Of a stretch of DNA of 64,000 bases, positions 33,052-40,247 are shown piece by piece. The position numbers and the translations under genes are program-made. Source of the stretch: Polyangiaceae bacterium (GTDB lineage Bacteria > Myxococcota_A > Polyangia > Polyangiales > Polyangiaceae); NCBI GenBank assembly GCA_029261965.1, contig JAJDAH010000039.1:85802-149801 (forward strand), given 5' to 3'. How positions within the stretch are numbered: position 1 is the stretch's first letter; each line of letters begins with the position of its first letter. Under the pieces are notes generated by a model that made no database searches, was not told the DNA's origin, and saw nothing but the letters and a program-made list of their open reading frames with translations.

Positions 33052-33434
33052 AAGGTTTCTCCTGGAAAGCCGGTGTCGTCTTGCTCGTCACCTTCGTGCT
33101 CGGCGGCGTCGCCGGCGGTTTTGCGATGCGCGCCACCCACCACAAACGCTTCGGCCGCCACTTCGGCGGACCGCCCCACGAAGCCCGCGAAAAGTTCCTG
33201 GTCGAAGCCATGTCGCGTCGCCTGGATCTCGACGACGGGCAGCGCGACAAGATCCGCACGATCATCGAGTCTCATCGAGACGAACGCCGAGCAATCTCCG
33301 AGAAGTGCCGACCCGAGCACGACGCCCTGCGAGACAAGGTCGACGCCGAAGTCGCCGCCGTGCTCACCCCCGAACAAAAGAAGCTGCACGAGGAGCTACG
33401 AGAGCGCCGCGCAAAACGCCGCAAGCGACACTAA
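33048..33434 (+). CDS. Periplasmic heavy-metal-sensor/Spy-like protein
   Basis: A 128-residue protein with an N-terminal membrane anchor (KAGVVLLVTFVLGGVAGGFAM), a His-rich stretch (RATHHKRFGRHFGGPPHE), and a helical domain with LDLDDGQRDKIRTII and VLTPEQKKLHEELRERR, the LTxxQ signature shared by CnrX/CzcX-like metal sensors and Spy. The basic tail is RRAKRRKRH. Its ATG overlaps the stop of the putative anti-sigma gene (ATGA at 33048). In homologous systems such a protein tells the anti-sigma factor about periplasmic metal or unfolded protein; here the His cluster supports metal sensing. Confidence 0.8.
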   Translation: MKGFSWKAGVVLLVTFVLGGVAGGFAMRATHHKRFGRHFGGPPHEAREKFLVEAMSRRLDLDDGQRDKIRTIIESHRDERRAISEKCRPEHDALRDKVDAEVAAVLTPEQKKLHEELRERRAKRRKRH

Positions 33435-33453
33435 AGCGCCGCCCCCCCCCTCC

Positions 33454-33557
33454 GAAGCATCCACCCGAAAATGAAAGCGAACGTCACATTCCCGGGCACA
33501 TGCCTACCCATGCCTCTCGAAACGTAACGTTCTCTCTCATTTCGACCGGGATGCTTC
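33454..33557 (+). repeat. Paired-hairpin dyad element, copy 4
   Basis: A long imperfect inverted repeat. GAAGCATCC at the left end pairs with GGGATGCTTC at the right end. The unit contains ATG (33471-33473), the 13-nt AAAGCGAACGTCA, then CATTCCCGGG, and in the right half ACG (33522-33524), the 13-nt TAACGTTCTCTCT, then CATTTCGACCGGG. The two 13-nt segments are complementary (GAACGT/ACGTTC core). In this copy the long-range pairing is stronger than the local hairpins. Confidence 0.85.
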
Positions 33558-33576
33558 CCGCGCCGCCCCCCCCTCC

Positions 33577-33693
33577 GAAGCATCCACCCGAAGCATCCAC
33601 CCGAAAATGAAAGCGAACGTCACATTCCCGGGCACATGCCTACCCATGCCCCTCGAAATGTAACGTTCTCTCTCATTTCGACCGGGATGCTTC
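33577..33693 (+). repeat. Paired-hairpin dyad element, copy 5 (tandem duplicate of copy 4)
   Basis: Almost identical to copy 4 and in the same orientation, separated by about 20 bp of CCCGCGCCGCC-type spacer. The left edge repeats GAAGCATCCACCC twice. In this copy the right hairpin has the canonical GAAATG-N13-CATTTCG, whereas copy 4 has GAAACG. The stretch 33694-33918 after it holds GGAACACGTCA-like short repeats (33722-33745) but no supported gene. Confidence 0.85.
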
Positions 33694-33918
33694 CCGCGCC
33701 GCCACAGAGCGACGTCATCCCTCGGAACACGTCATCCCTCGGAACACGTCACCCGTCGAGGAACGTCAGCCGTAGTGACACGGCGACCCAGGCAGCGCGC
33801 GACTCGGCGACCCGCGTGGGAGCTTTCTATGGGCCCACGAACGCGCCTGCCCCAGCAGGCCGAACAAACAACGGTCTACTACGTGCTCAACGGCACCAGC
33901 GGCGGAGTCGGCGGGCGA

Positions 33919-34308
33919 TCAGTCCGAGCCGAAGGATGCCGTGGCGCTGTAGCTGAGCACTCGTTCGCACGAGCCGGTTCCGGCTTCGCCGTAGCAGATG
34001 TCGGTACCGTCGAACTTGGTCGACGCGGCGTGTAGCGCACGCATCACGACGAGGGTGATGTCGTGCCCGCCGTTCGTGCAGTTGGACCCGCCGCACGGAA
34101 TCAAGAACAGCGCGGGCGCCGTTGCGACCATGACGTGGCGGACGTACCCCGGCTCGGCGACTCCGTACCCGCCGGCTTCATGCTGGATCTGAAACTTCAA
34201 GGTTTCGAGCGTCGGGATGATGTCCTTCAACCTGTCGGCCGAGTCCTCGGCTTCTTTTCTGTCGTTGTAGCGTGCCGCCGCTGCGCGGGCCTTCGAGTTT
34301 TGAAACAT
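33919..34308 (-). CDS. Conserved-looking hypothetical protein
   Basis: A 129-residue protein without signal peptide. The N-terminal third is a charged helix (KARAAAARYNDRKEAEDSADRLKDII), the rest has two Cys-Gly turns (FLIPCGGSNCTNGGHDIT and ICYGEAGTGSCERVLS), which could form disulphides or bind metal. Probably co-transcribed with the gene 12 bp upstream on the same strand. The family is not recognised; the regular charged-helix/beta pattern and normal codon use argue that it is a real gene. Confidence 0.6.
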   Translation of the reverse strand: MFQNSKARAAAARYNDRKEAEDSADRLKDIIPTLETLKFQIQHEAGGYGVAEPGYVRHVMVATAPALFLIPCGGSNCTNGGHDITLVVMRALHAASTKFDGTDICYGEAGTGSCERVLSYSATASFGSD

Positions 34309-34320
34309 CGGTCTGGCTCG

Positions 34321-34578
34321 CTACCTTCCGGCGAGACGATTCACGGCGAATCGAACCCGTGACCCAGGTCGCGTCTTCGAGGCCCGTGACCGCGCGACGC
34401 TCGAGGCAGTCACGAACATGACGTTGCCCGTTTCCTCGTCGCGTTTCGAATCGTGCTCTCGAAGCTCGAAGGTGTCGCCGACGGCAACGTCCCCATCGGG
34501 GAGCGTGCAGGACGGATGTAGGGTTCCGAGCGCGCGCCGATAGGCACGCACCGGAAGACGATAGAACAGTTTTTTCAT
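34321..34578 (-). CDS. Small basic protein, possibly ASCH/PUA-like
   Basis: An 85-residue protein starting MKKLFYRLPVRAYRRALG. It contains DGDVAVGDTFELREHDSKRD and VMFVTASSVARSR. The pattern 'vGD-x-FELR' is reminiscent of small ASCH/DUF3850-type RNA-binding domains, but the match is weak and the protein is short. It is followed after 12 bp by the gene at 33919-34308. A longer frame starts at 34656, but the ATG at 34578 gives a more ordinary N-terminus. Function unknown. Confidence 0.5.
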   Translation of the reverse strand: MKKLFYRLPVRAYRRALGTLHPSCTLPDGDVAVGDTFELREHDSKRDEETGNVMFVTASSVARSRASKTRPGSRVRFAVNRLAGR

Positions 34579-34731
34579 GGCGTGGCTCGTTGGCGCTCGG
34601 GGTACTGCGAACACGCTTCGGCCAGCGCGCCGCCTCATTCTTGTCGATCCGCGCACGCGGCTTGAGGCCGTGCGGGAGCACCTTCACTATAGTCCGAATC
34701 GACGATTAGGCCAGCTAAGAGCGAAAAGCGA

Positions 34732-34763
34732 CGAGTAAGGAGCGGCGCGCCGCTCGTTTACTC
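34732..34763. promoter_or_regulatory. Large inverted repeat before the ECF sigma gene
   Basis: GAGCGGCGCGCCGCTC (34740-34755) is a perfect 16-bp palindrome and is extended by GAGTAA on the left and TTACTC on the right, giving a stem of about 15 bp with one bulge. It lies 40 bp before the sigma start codon, between divergent genes, so a terminator is unlikely. An operator or 5'-leader hairpin is more likely. Confidence 0.55.
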
Positions 34764-34802
34764 GCGCGTCATTGCGCCCAAGGAACCGCCGTCTCCGGTA
34801 TC

Positions 34803-35420
34803 GTGCGAGGCGTGCAGGACGTGCCGAGCGACGCTGAGCTGCTCGAGGTGTGGCGCGGCGGCGACGCGCCCGCGGGAGAGGCGCTGCTCGGGCGTCACTT
34901 CGACGCGATCTATCGATTTTTTTCCCACAAGACCGGAGAAGACGTCTCGGATCTCGTGCAGCGCACCTTCCTCGGACTCGTCGAGGCACGCGAGCGCTTC
35001 CGCGCCGAAGCTAGCGTGAGAACGTACCTCTTTGCGATCGCGCGAAACGTGCTGAAGAAGCACTTCGAAGACCGACGCAAGGAGTCGGTCAACTTCGAGC
35101 TCTCGACGCTCGAAGACCTCGCGCCATCACCGAGCTCGCTCGTGCGACACCGGCGGACCGAGGCGCTTTTGGTGAGCGCCCTCCGAAAAATCCCCCTCGA
35201 CCAGCAGATCGCGCTCGAGCTCCACTACTGGGAAGGTTTGAGCGGATCGGAGGTCTCGACCGTGCTCGACATTCCCGAAGCCACCGTGCGCAGTCGTCTG
35301 CGCATCGGCATCGAGAAGCTGCGCTCGCACCTCGAGAGCGTGGATGCCGGAGATCTTTCGTTCGACGACGACGAGTCTTTCGAGACGTGGGCGAAGTCCG
35401 TCCAGCCGTACTCGCGCTGA
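34803..35420 (+). CDS. ECF-type RNA polymerase sigma factor
   Basis: A 205-residue sigma-70 family protein with region 2 (FDAIYRFFSHKTGEDVSDLVQ, RTFLGLVEARERF, RTYLFAIARNVLKKHFEDRR) and region 4 (LRKIPLDQQIALELHYWEGL, GSEVSTVLDIPEATVRSRLR). The acidic C-terminal extension (ESVDAGDLSFDDDESFETWA) goes beyond the usual ECF length and could be a regulatory tail. No anti-sigma gene is adjacent; the convergent neighbour is a kinase, and ECF groups controlled by Ser/Thr kinases are known. GTG at 34803 or 34812 may be the start. A strong palindrome lies upstream. Confidence 0.92.
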   Translation: MRGVQDVPSDAELLEVWRGGDAPAGEALLGRHFDAIYRFFSHKTGEDVSDLVQRTFLGLVEARERFRAEASVRTYLFAIARNVLKKHFEDRRKESVNFELSTLEDLAPSPSSLVRHRRTEALLVSALRKIPLDQQIALELHYWEGLSGSEVSTVLDIPEATVRSRLRIGIEKLRSHLESVDAGDLSFDDDESFETWAKSVQPYSR

Positions 35421-35425
35421 GCCGA

Positions 35426-38266
35426 TCAAAAGCGGGTGTGCCAGACGTCCGGCCACGGCCGCGAATTCTTCGGGTGAGCTCGGGTCGAGAGCGACGGCGC
35501 GTCGAGCCAGGCGGTGACTTCGCCACGCTGTGCTTTCGCGAGCGGCTCGTCCGCCGACAGCGCGGCGAGCGCGTCGCGGGCCAGCGCTTCGGCGCGCTCT
35601 CGTTCGCCCGACTCGTAGAGCACGCGCGCCAGCGCGAACGAGAGCAGCGCGCTCGTGGGCGTTTCGACCTTCTTCGAAGCTCCCGTCGACATGGCGTGGG
35701 CGCGTTCGAGGGGCCCCCGCGCGGCGTTCGTTCTTCCGGCCGCCAAGTGGGTGAGGCCGAGGCCCATCAGAGAAAACATGAGCCGATGCGCGCCAGGATC
35801 GCTACGCGCCTCGCCGATCTCGATCGCGCGACGGTAGACTCGTTCCGCGTCTTCGAGCCGGTCGAGTGCACGGAGCGCGTTGCCGAGCTGGAACAACACC
35901 ACCTCCATCGACGGATGTTGCTCCGGGATCGCGGCCTCGTAGATTTTCTTGGCTCGCTCGAACGATTTTTTCGCAGCCTCGAAGTCGCCTTTTCGGTAGA
36001 GCACTTGCCCCTCGCCGGCCACGGCGGCACCTCGCTGGTGCTCGTGGCCGGCCGCCGCATAGGCGCGCTCGGCGCAACGGTAGAGCTCTATGGCTCGCGG
36101 GTAGTCGCCATGCTGCATCTTGAACCACGCAAAGTTGTTGCAGATGCGCGCGGTCTCCCGGTGCTCGGGTCCAAAATCCCGGCCCGCGATGCTCAACGCC
36201 TTTTCGTACAGCGACGCGGCGTTCTCGAACTGCTTTTTGGAGGCAGCGCAAATCGCCAGGCGGTCGTAAGAGTTGACGAAGTCCGGATGGTCGGGGCCGA
36301 GCGTGCTTTTTCGAATTTCGTAGGCTTCTTCGTGGTGCTCGCACTCGGAGCCGAGCCCCGCCTTGCCAGCGGCGACGCCGACGCGGGACAGCACCGTCGC
36401 GACCTGAGGATGGTTGCTTCGATACGCCGCCCGAGTCTCGTCCAGAGCGCCGCGAAGCACCCGGAGCGCCTGCTCGTGGTCCCCGGCGCGCGTCAGCATC
36501 CAACCGTGAGTCGCGTGCACCTCGGCAAGTAAACGTGGAGATGGCGACGCCGTTTCTAGTGCCGCGTCGGCGATATGAGTCCACTTCAACGCGTCGTCGT
36601 AGCGCCCACGGGCGACCCCCAGAGTCTGCGCCAGTCCGAGCGCAGAGCGCACGGCACCGACCTCGTTCGACGAGGCGACGCTCGCGATGTACGCATCGAA
36701 CAGCAGCGTTTCCGACCGTTCGTTCTTCCCGACGCCGCGGGCCATGTCGCCGGCCAGACGCAACGCTTCGGCTTCGAGCGGGCGCCATCCGATTTCTTTC
36801 GCCTGGGTCACCAGCGTTTCGGCCGCCTCGAACGCGTTCTTGTACCGCCCGGCGCTACCGAGCACCGTGACTCGTGTCAGCTCGCTCCGCACGGACTTGG
36901 CGCGGTCTTGCACGGCCGCCGGCGGAAGAAGAAGCCTCGCGGGGCGTCTGCATGCACTCGGTTGGGGCAACTCGTCCACGATGCGCTCGGCGCGCGCGAC
37001 GACGTCGTGCTCGGGGACGCTGAGCAATCGCAGCGCTTCGTCTGCCGCCGAGAGGGACTCTTTTAGGCAGTCCATCCGGACATCGAGGCGGGCTGCGGAT
37101 TGCTCGTGGCGCTCACTGGTGGCCTCACACGCATCGACGTACTCGTCGGACCAGTTCTTCGTGAACCGGTCGAGCGCCAGAGTGGCGAGCTCGAGCGAAC
37201 GAGTAGCGTAGGTCGCTTTGGACTCGCGGAACGCCAGAGCGACCTCTTTCCGCCGCACGTCGTTCCAAACGGCCTGCCAATGCTCGTCCCCCGTAGAGCA
37301 AGCGGGGTCGAGCGACGACGCCACTGCGCCGATGCCGACGGCAGCCGTAGCTGCAAACGCCAGGCCCGCGACGATCCGACGACGACGTGGCGCGGAGTGG
37401 AGATTTTGCACGAGAGCATCCATCGACGGGAAGCGCGCTCGGGGATCGGGATCGAGCGCTCGGTCGATGGCGCTTCGGAGCCACCTCGGGACCTTCTGGG
37501 ACAGCGGCCTCTTTTGCCCCGCGAGAAGCGAATCGCGGAGCACCGCGGCGTCGCCAACCCCAAAGGGGCGACAGCCTTCGAGCGCCTCGTACAGCACCAC
37601 GGCAAACGCGAACTGATCACTGGGCGCGCCGGCGGCTTCACCTCGCCAAAGCTCCGGGGCCATGTAGGCGGGGGTGCCGCGGAGACCCGTCGACGATGAC
37701 GGTGACGTGCTCACCTCGCCTTCGACTCCCACCGCGAGACCGAAATCGACGACTCGTGCGACGCCATCGGAGTCCAGGATCACGTTCTCGGGCTTGAAGT
37801 CTCGGTGGATCAACCCGCTTCGATGGGCGGCGGCCAGGCCGCGGCCGGCGCCGAGCAAGACCCTCAGCACCTCGCGTTGGCTTCTGCGCTCGGCATCGAG
37901 CCAGGCGCGCAGCGTGGTCCCCTCCACCAACTCCATCGCCAAGAACAAGACGCCCTCTTCCTCACCGATGTCGTGAACCGCGACGACGTTCGGGTGCGAA
38001 AGCTTGGCGAGCGCACGACCCTCCTCCTCGATTCGACGCCCAGCGGCGGCCGCAACCGCGCCGAGGGGCGGCGTGAGCAGCTTCAGCGCGACTGGGCGCT
38101 CGAGACGCGGATCGAAGGCGCGGTAGACGACGCCGCTCGCGCCCTCGCCGAGCCGAGCCCGCACCTCGAACCTTCCGAGAAATCGAGACTCGACGGGGGC
38201 GCCGAACAGCCCCTCGCGCACGGCGTCCAGGACACGGTCCCGTTCGAAGTCGAACGCCTCGTTCAC
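35426..38266 (-). CDS. Ser/Thr protein kinase with C-terminal TPR array
   Basis: A 946-residue protein. Kinase domain at about 31-310: GEGASGVVYRAFD, Lys in VALKLL, HRDFKPEN (Phe in place of the usual Leu), DFGLAV, APELWRGE. One transmembrane helix (about 322-343, VAGLAFAATAAVGIGAVASSL) and a Cys-containing sensor segment precede TPR-like repeats (about 460-900; e.g. ENAASLYEKALSIAGRDFGP and YPRAIELYRCAERAYAAAGH). Myxobacterial kinases of this layout bind partners through the TPRs. The gene ends 5 bp from the stop of the ECF sigma gene, suggesting a signalling pair. Confidence 0.93.
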   Translation of the reverse strand: MNEAFDFERDRVLDAVREGLFGAPVESRFLGRFEVRARLGEGASGVVYRAFDPRLERPVALKLLTPPLGAVAAAAGRRIEEEGRALAKLSHPNVVAVHDIGEEEGVLFLAMELVEGTTLRAWLDAERRSQREVLRVLLGAGRGLAAAHRSGLIHRDFKPENVILDSDGVARVVDFGLAVGVEGEVSTSPSSSTGLRGTPAYMAPELWRGEAAGAPSDQFAFAVVLYEALEGCRPFGVGDAAVLRDSLLAGQKRPLSQKVPRWLRSAIDRALDPDPRARFPSMDALVQNLHSAPRRRRIVAGLAFAATAAVGIGAVASSLDPACSTGDEHWQAVWNDVRRKEVALAFRESKATYATRSLELATLALDRFTKNWSDEYVDACEATSERHEQSAARLDVRMDCLKESLSAADEALRLLSVPEHDVVARAERIVDELPQPSACRRPARLLLPPAAVQDRAKSVRSELTRVTVLGSAGRYKNAFEAAETLVTQAKEIGWRPLEAEALRLAGDMARGVGKNERSETLLFDAYIASVASSNEVGAVRSALGLAQTLGVARGRYDDALKWTHIADAALETASPSPRLLAEVHATHGWMLTRAGDHEQALRVLRGALDETRAAYRSNHPQVATVLSRVGVAAGKAGLGSECEHHEEAYEIRKSTLGPDHPDFVNSYDRLAICAASKKQFENAASLYEKALSIAGRDFGPEHRETARICNNFAWFKMQHGDYPRAIELYRCAERAYAAAGHEHQRGAAVAGEGQVLYRKGDFEAAKKSFERAKKIYEAAIPEQHPSMEVVLFQLGNALRALDRLEDAERVYRRAIEIGEARSDPGAHRLMFSLMGLGLTHLAAGRTNAARGPLERAHAMSTGASKKVETPTSALLSFALARVLYESGERERAEALARDALAALSADEPLAKAQRGEVTAWLDAPSLSTRAHPKNSRPWPDVWHTRF

Positions 38267-38401
38267 GGCACCAGGAGGTTAGCCCTCGGTGGCGGCCCGG
38301 CCTGAAGTCTTTTTTTTCGGCCAGCGTGATCGAACCGACCCCTTTTCGGACAAACACCCCGACGACCCTCGCCGAGGACGGTGGGGCGCCAACGACTCCG
38401 C

Positions 38402-39043
38402 ATGGATCCCTTCGAGAAAGCCTCGCGCGACGATCTCGCCCACGCGCTCGATCGACTCGATTTCGGGATAGTGCTCGCCACCCCCGACGGAACCATCCGA
38501 TTCACCAACGAGGTCGCCCGCCGACTGCTGGCCAAGATCAACCCGGAAACGCCCCCCGACGAGCCCGACTGGTCCGCGACCTACGACGGCTGCCTCACCC
38601 TCCGAACGCTCGTCCGTCGAGCCACCCGAAGCTCGCGCGGCAAACGCGAGCCCCGTGGGGGGTCGATGCGGGTCTCTGACGCCGACGGCTGCTTCTACGC
38701 AATCCACATCGGCCCGCTGGCCGCCGCCCGCGCCTCACGGGCGGCCACCGAGACGCTCACCATGATCGTGATCGCTCCCCTCGACGCGTCGCCAGAGCCC
38801 GAAACGACGGCGCTCGCATCGGTGTTCGATCTCACCGGAGCTCAATCACGACTCGCCGCGGCCCTCGCGTCCGGCGTCGCCCCGAACAGCTACGCCCGAG
38901 GACTCGGCATCAGCCACAACACGGTTCGAACCCACCTCGCCCAACTGAGAGAGCGAGTAAACGCCAAGACCCAAGCCGGAGTCGTGGCAAAGATCCTTCG
39001 GGCAGTCCCACCCGTGCTCGGTTGGCGCGCGGGTCCGACCTGA
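38402..39043 (+). CDS. LuxR-type transcriptional regulator with PAS-like N-terminal domain
   Basis: A 213-residue protein. Residues about 8-110 resemble a PAS domain (LDRLDFGIVLATPDGTIRFT, then AIHIGPL and TLTMIVIAPL). The C-terminal LuxR-type helix-turn-helix (about 140-205) has FDLTGAQSRLAAALASGVAP, ISHNTVRTHLAQLRERVNAK and TQAGVVAKILR. It probably binds DNA as a dimer in response to a small-molecule or protein signal. ATG 38402 is chosen over GTG 38381 because the PAS-like part begins there. The kinase-TPR gene is divergent, separated by 135 bp. Confidence 0.85.
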   Translation: MDPFEKASRDDLAHALDRLDFGIVLATPDGTIRFTNEVARRLLAKINPETPPDEPDWSATYDGCLTLRTLVRRATRSSRGKREPRGGSMRVSDADGCFYAIHIGPLAAARASRAATETLTMIVIAPLDASPEPETTALASVFDLTGAQSRLAAALASGVAPNSYARGLGISHNTVRTHLAQLRERVNAKTQAGVVAKILRAVPPVLGWRAGPT

Positions 39044-39178
39044 CGTTCCGCCGTCACGCCGTGACGAAGCCCCGCGTTCCTGTCTAGCTGGTCGGCGCGC
39101 GGGCGCGAGTGTTTGTTCAACTTCAGCAGGAAACCTCTTACACTGTGGTGCAAGGGGCCAGGACCAGGGGGGATGTAG

Positions 39179-40207
39179 TTGCAGCAGCCGCCCGTTCCCG
39201 ATTCAGAAGCGGCGGCAGCGTTGGCGGCGACCGAGCCCACTCCACCCCCCGAGGTGGCGAACGGCCAGGCGTTCTACGACGCTCTCTTCCCGCACGCGCT
39301 CGAACGGTTTCTGGAGGAAGACCGAAAGTCGAGAAACGCCGGGGCCTGGCTCGTGGGCAGCGCCGTGCTGTTCGTCGTCTTCGGGCTCGGCGAGTTCGAC
39401 TGGCGCACGCTCATCGTGCTGATGGGCGTGCTCGTGTTTCACGAGCTCGGTCACCTCTTGGCGATGTGGCTCTTCGGCTATCGCGACCTGAAGGTGTTTT
39501 TCATCCCCATGCTCGGCGCTGCGGCGTCGGGCAAGTCGCGCGGCGTCGCCCCTTGGAAAAAGGCCGTCGTTCTGCTTGCGGGACCGCTGCCCGGGATCGT
39601 CGCGGCGTATCCAATTCTTTTCTTCGCCGCCTTCCTGCCCGGCGAGCCCGAGTGGCTCTTTTCGGTCGCCACGATGCTGCTCTTGCTCAACGGGTTCAAT
39701 CTCTTGCCGTTCGTGCCGCTCGACGGGGGGCGCCTGGTTTCTCTCGCGCTTTTTTCACGCAGCCCGCGGCTCGAAACCTGGTTCACCGTGATCAGCGCCA
39801 GCGGTTTGGTCGCTCTGTCCGTCGCTCTCGAAGCGTGGCTGCTCGCCGGCGTAGGCGTGTTTCTGGCGTTCGGCGCTTTCGTTCGTTCCGGCCTCGTCCA
39901 CCGCGCTCACGACCTCCGGACGGGCCTCGCCGGTGCCGCGCAAGAACCCGCCGACCTCACCGAGCAAGAACGCCGACTGCTCTACGACGCAGCCGCGAGC
40001 TACTACGCGTCGTCGCTCCCCAAGAGCTCGCTCCCCGATCCGCAAGCTGCGGCCAAGATGATCGGCAGCCACATGAGAGTGATGCACGAACGCGCCATCA
40101 CCCCGCCCCCGAGGGTCGTGGCAACTGTGGTGATACTGCTCGTCTACGTGGCTTCGTTCATTTCGCTCGCGCCGATCGCAATGATGGCGCTCTGGGGATC
40201 GGAGTGA
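39179..40207 (+). CDS. Site-2 protease-like (M50) membrane metalloprotease
   Basis: A 342-residue multi-pass membrane protein. After a Pro-rich cytoplasmic N-terminus (about 1-45), a first helix is followed by VFHELGH with zinc ligands H88 and H92 and catalytic E89, then GPLPGI and NLLPFVPLDGG with the third ligand D182. This is the intramembrane protease signature of the S2P/SpoIVFB family. A hydrophilic segment at about 225-310 and a last C-terminal helix follow. Start at TTG 39179 has a G-run 8 bp upstream. S2P proteins cleave anti-sigma factors or signal peptides; the target is unknown. Confidence 0.87.
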   Translation: MQQPPVPDSEAAAALAATEPTPPPEVANGQAFYDALFPHALERFLEEDRKSRNAGAWLVGSAVLFVVFGLGEFDWRTLIVLMGVLVFHELGHLLAMWLFGYRDLKVFFIPMLGAAASGKSRGVAPWKKAVVLLAGPLPGIVAAYPILFFAAFLPGEPEWLFSVATMLLLLNGFNLLPFVPLDGGRLVSLALFSRSPRLETWFTVISASGLVALSVALEAWLLAGVGVFLAFGAFVRSGLVHRAHDLRTGLAGAAQEPADLTEQERRLLYDAAASYYASSLPKSSLPDPQAAAKMIGSHMRVMHERAITPPPRVVATVVILLVYVASFISLAPIAMMALWGSE

Positions 40208-40247
40208 TGATTCGAGCTTCCGACAACGCAGTTGGCGGATCCCGCGC

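Noticed and set aside
34321..34400. tRNA-like TCGAACCCGTGACC sequence on the minus strand.
   Set aside because: It does not form a 5-bp T-arm with a 7-nt loop, there is no cloverleaf, and it is inside a coding frame.
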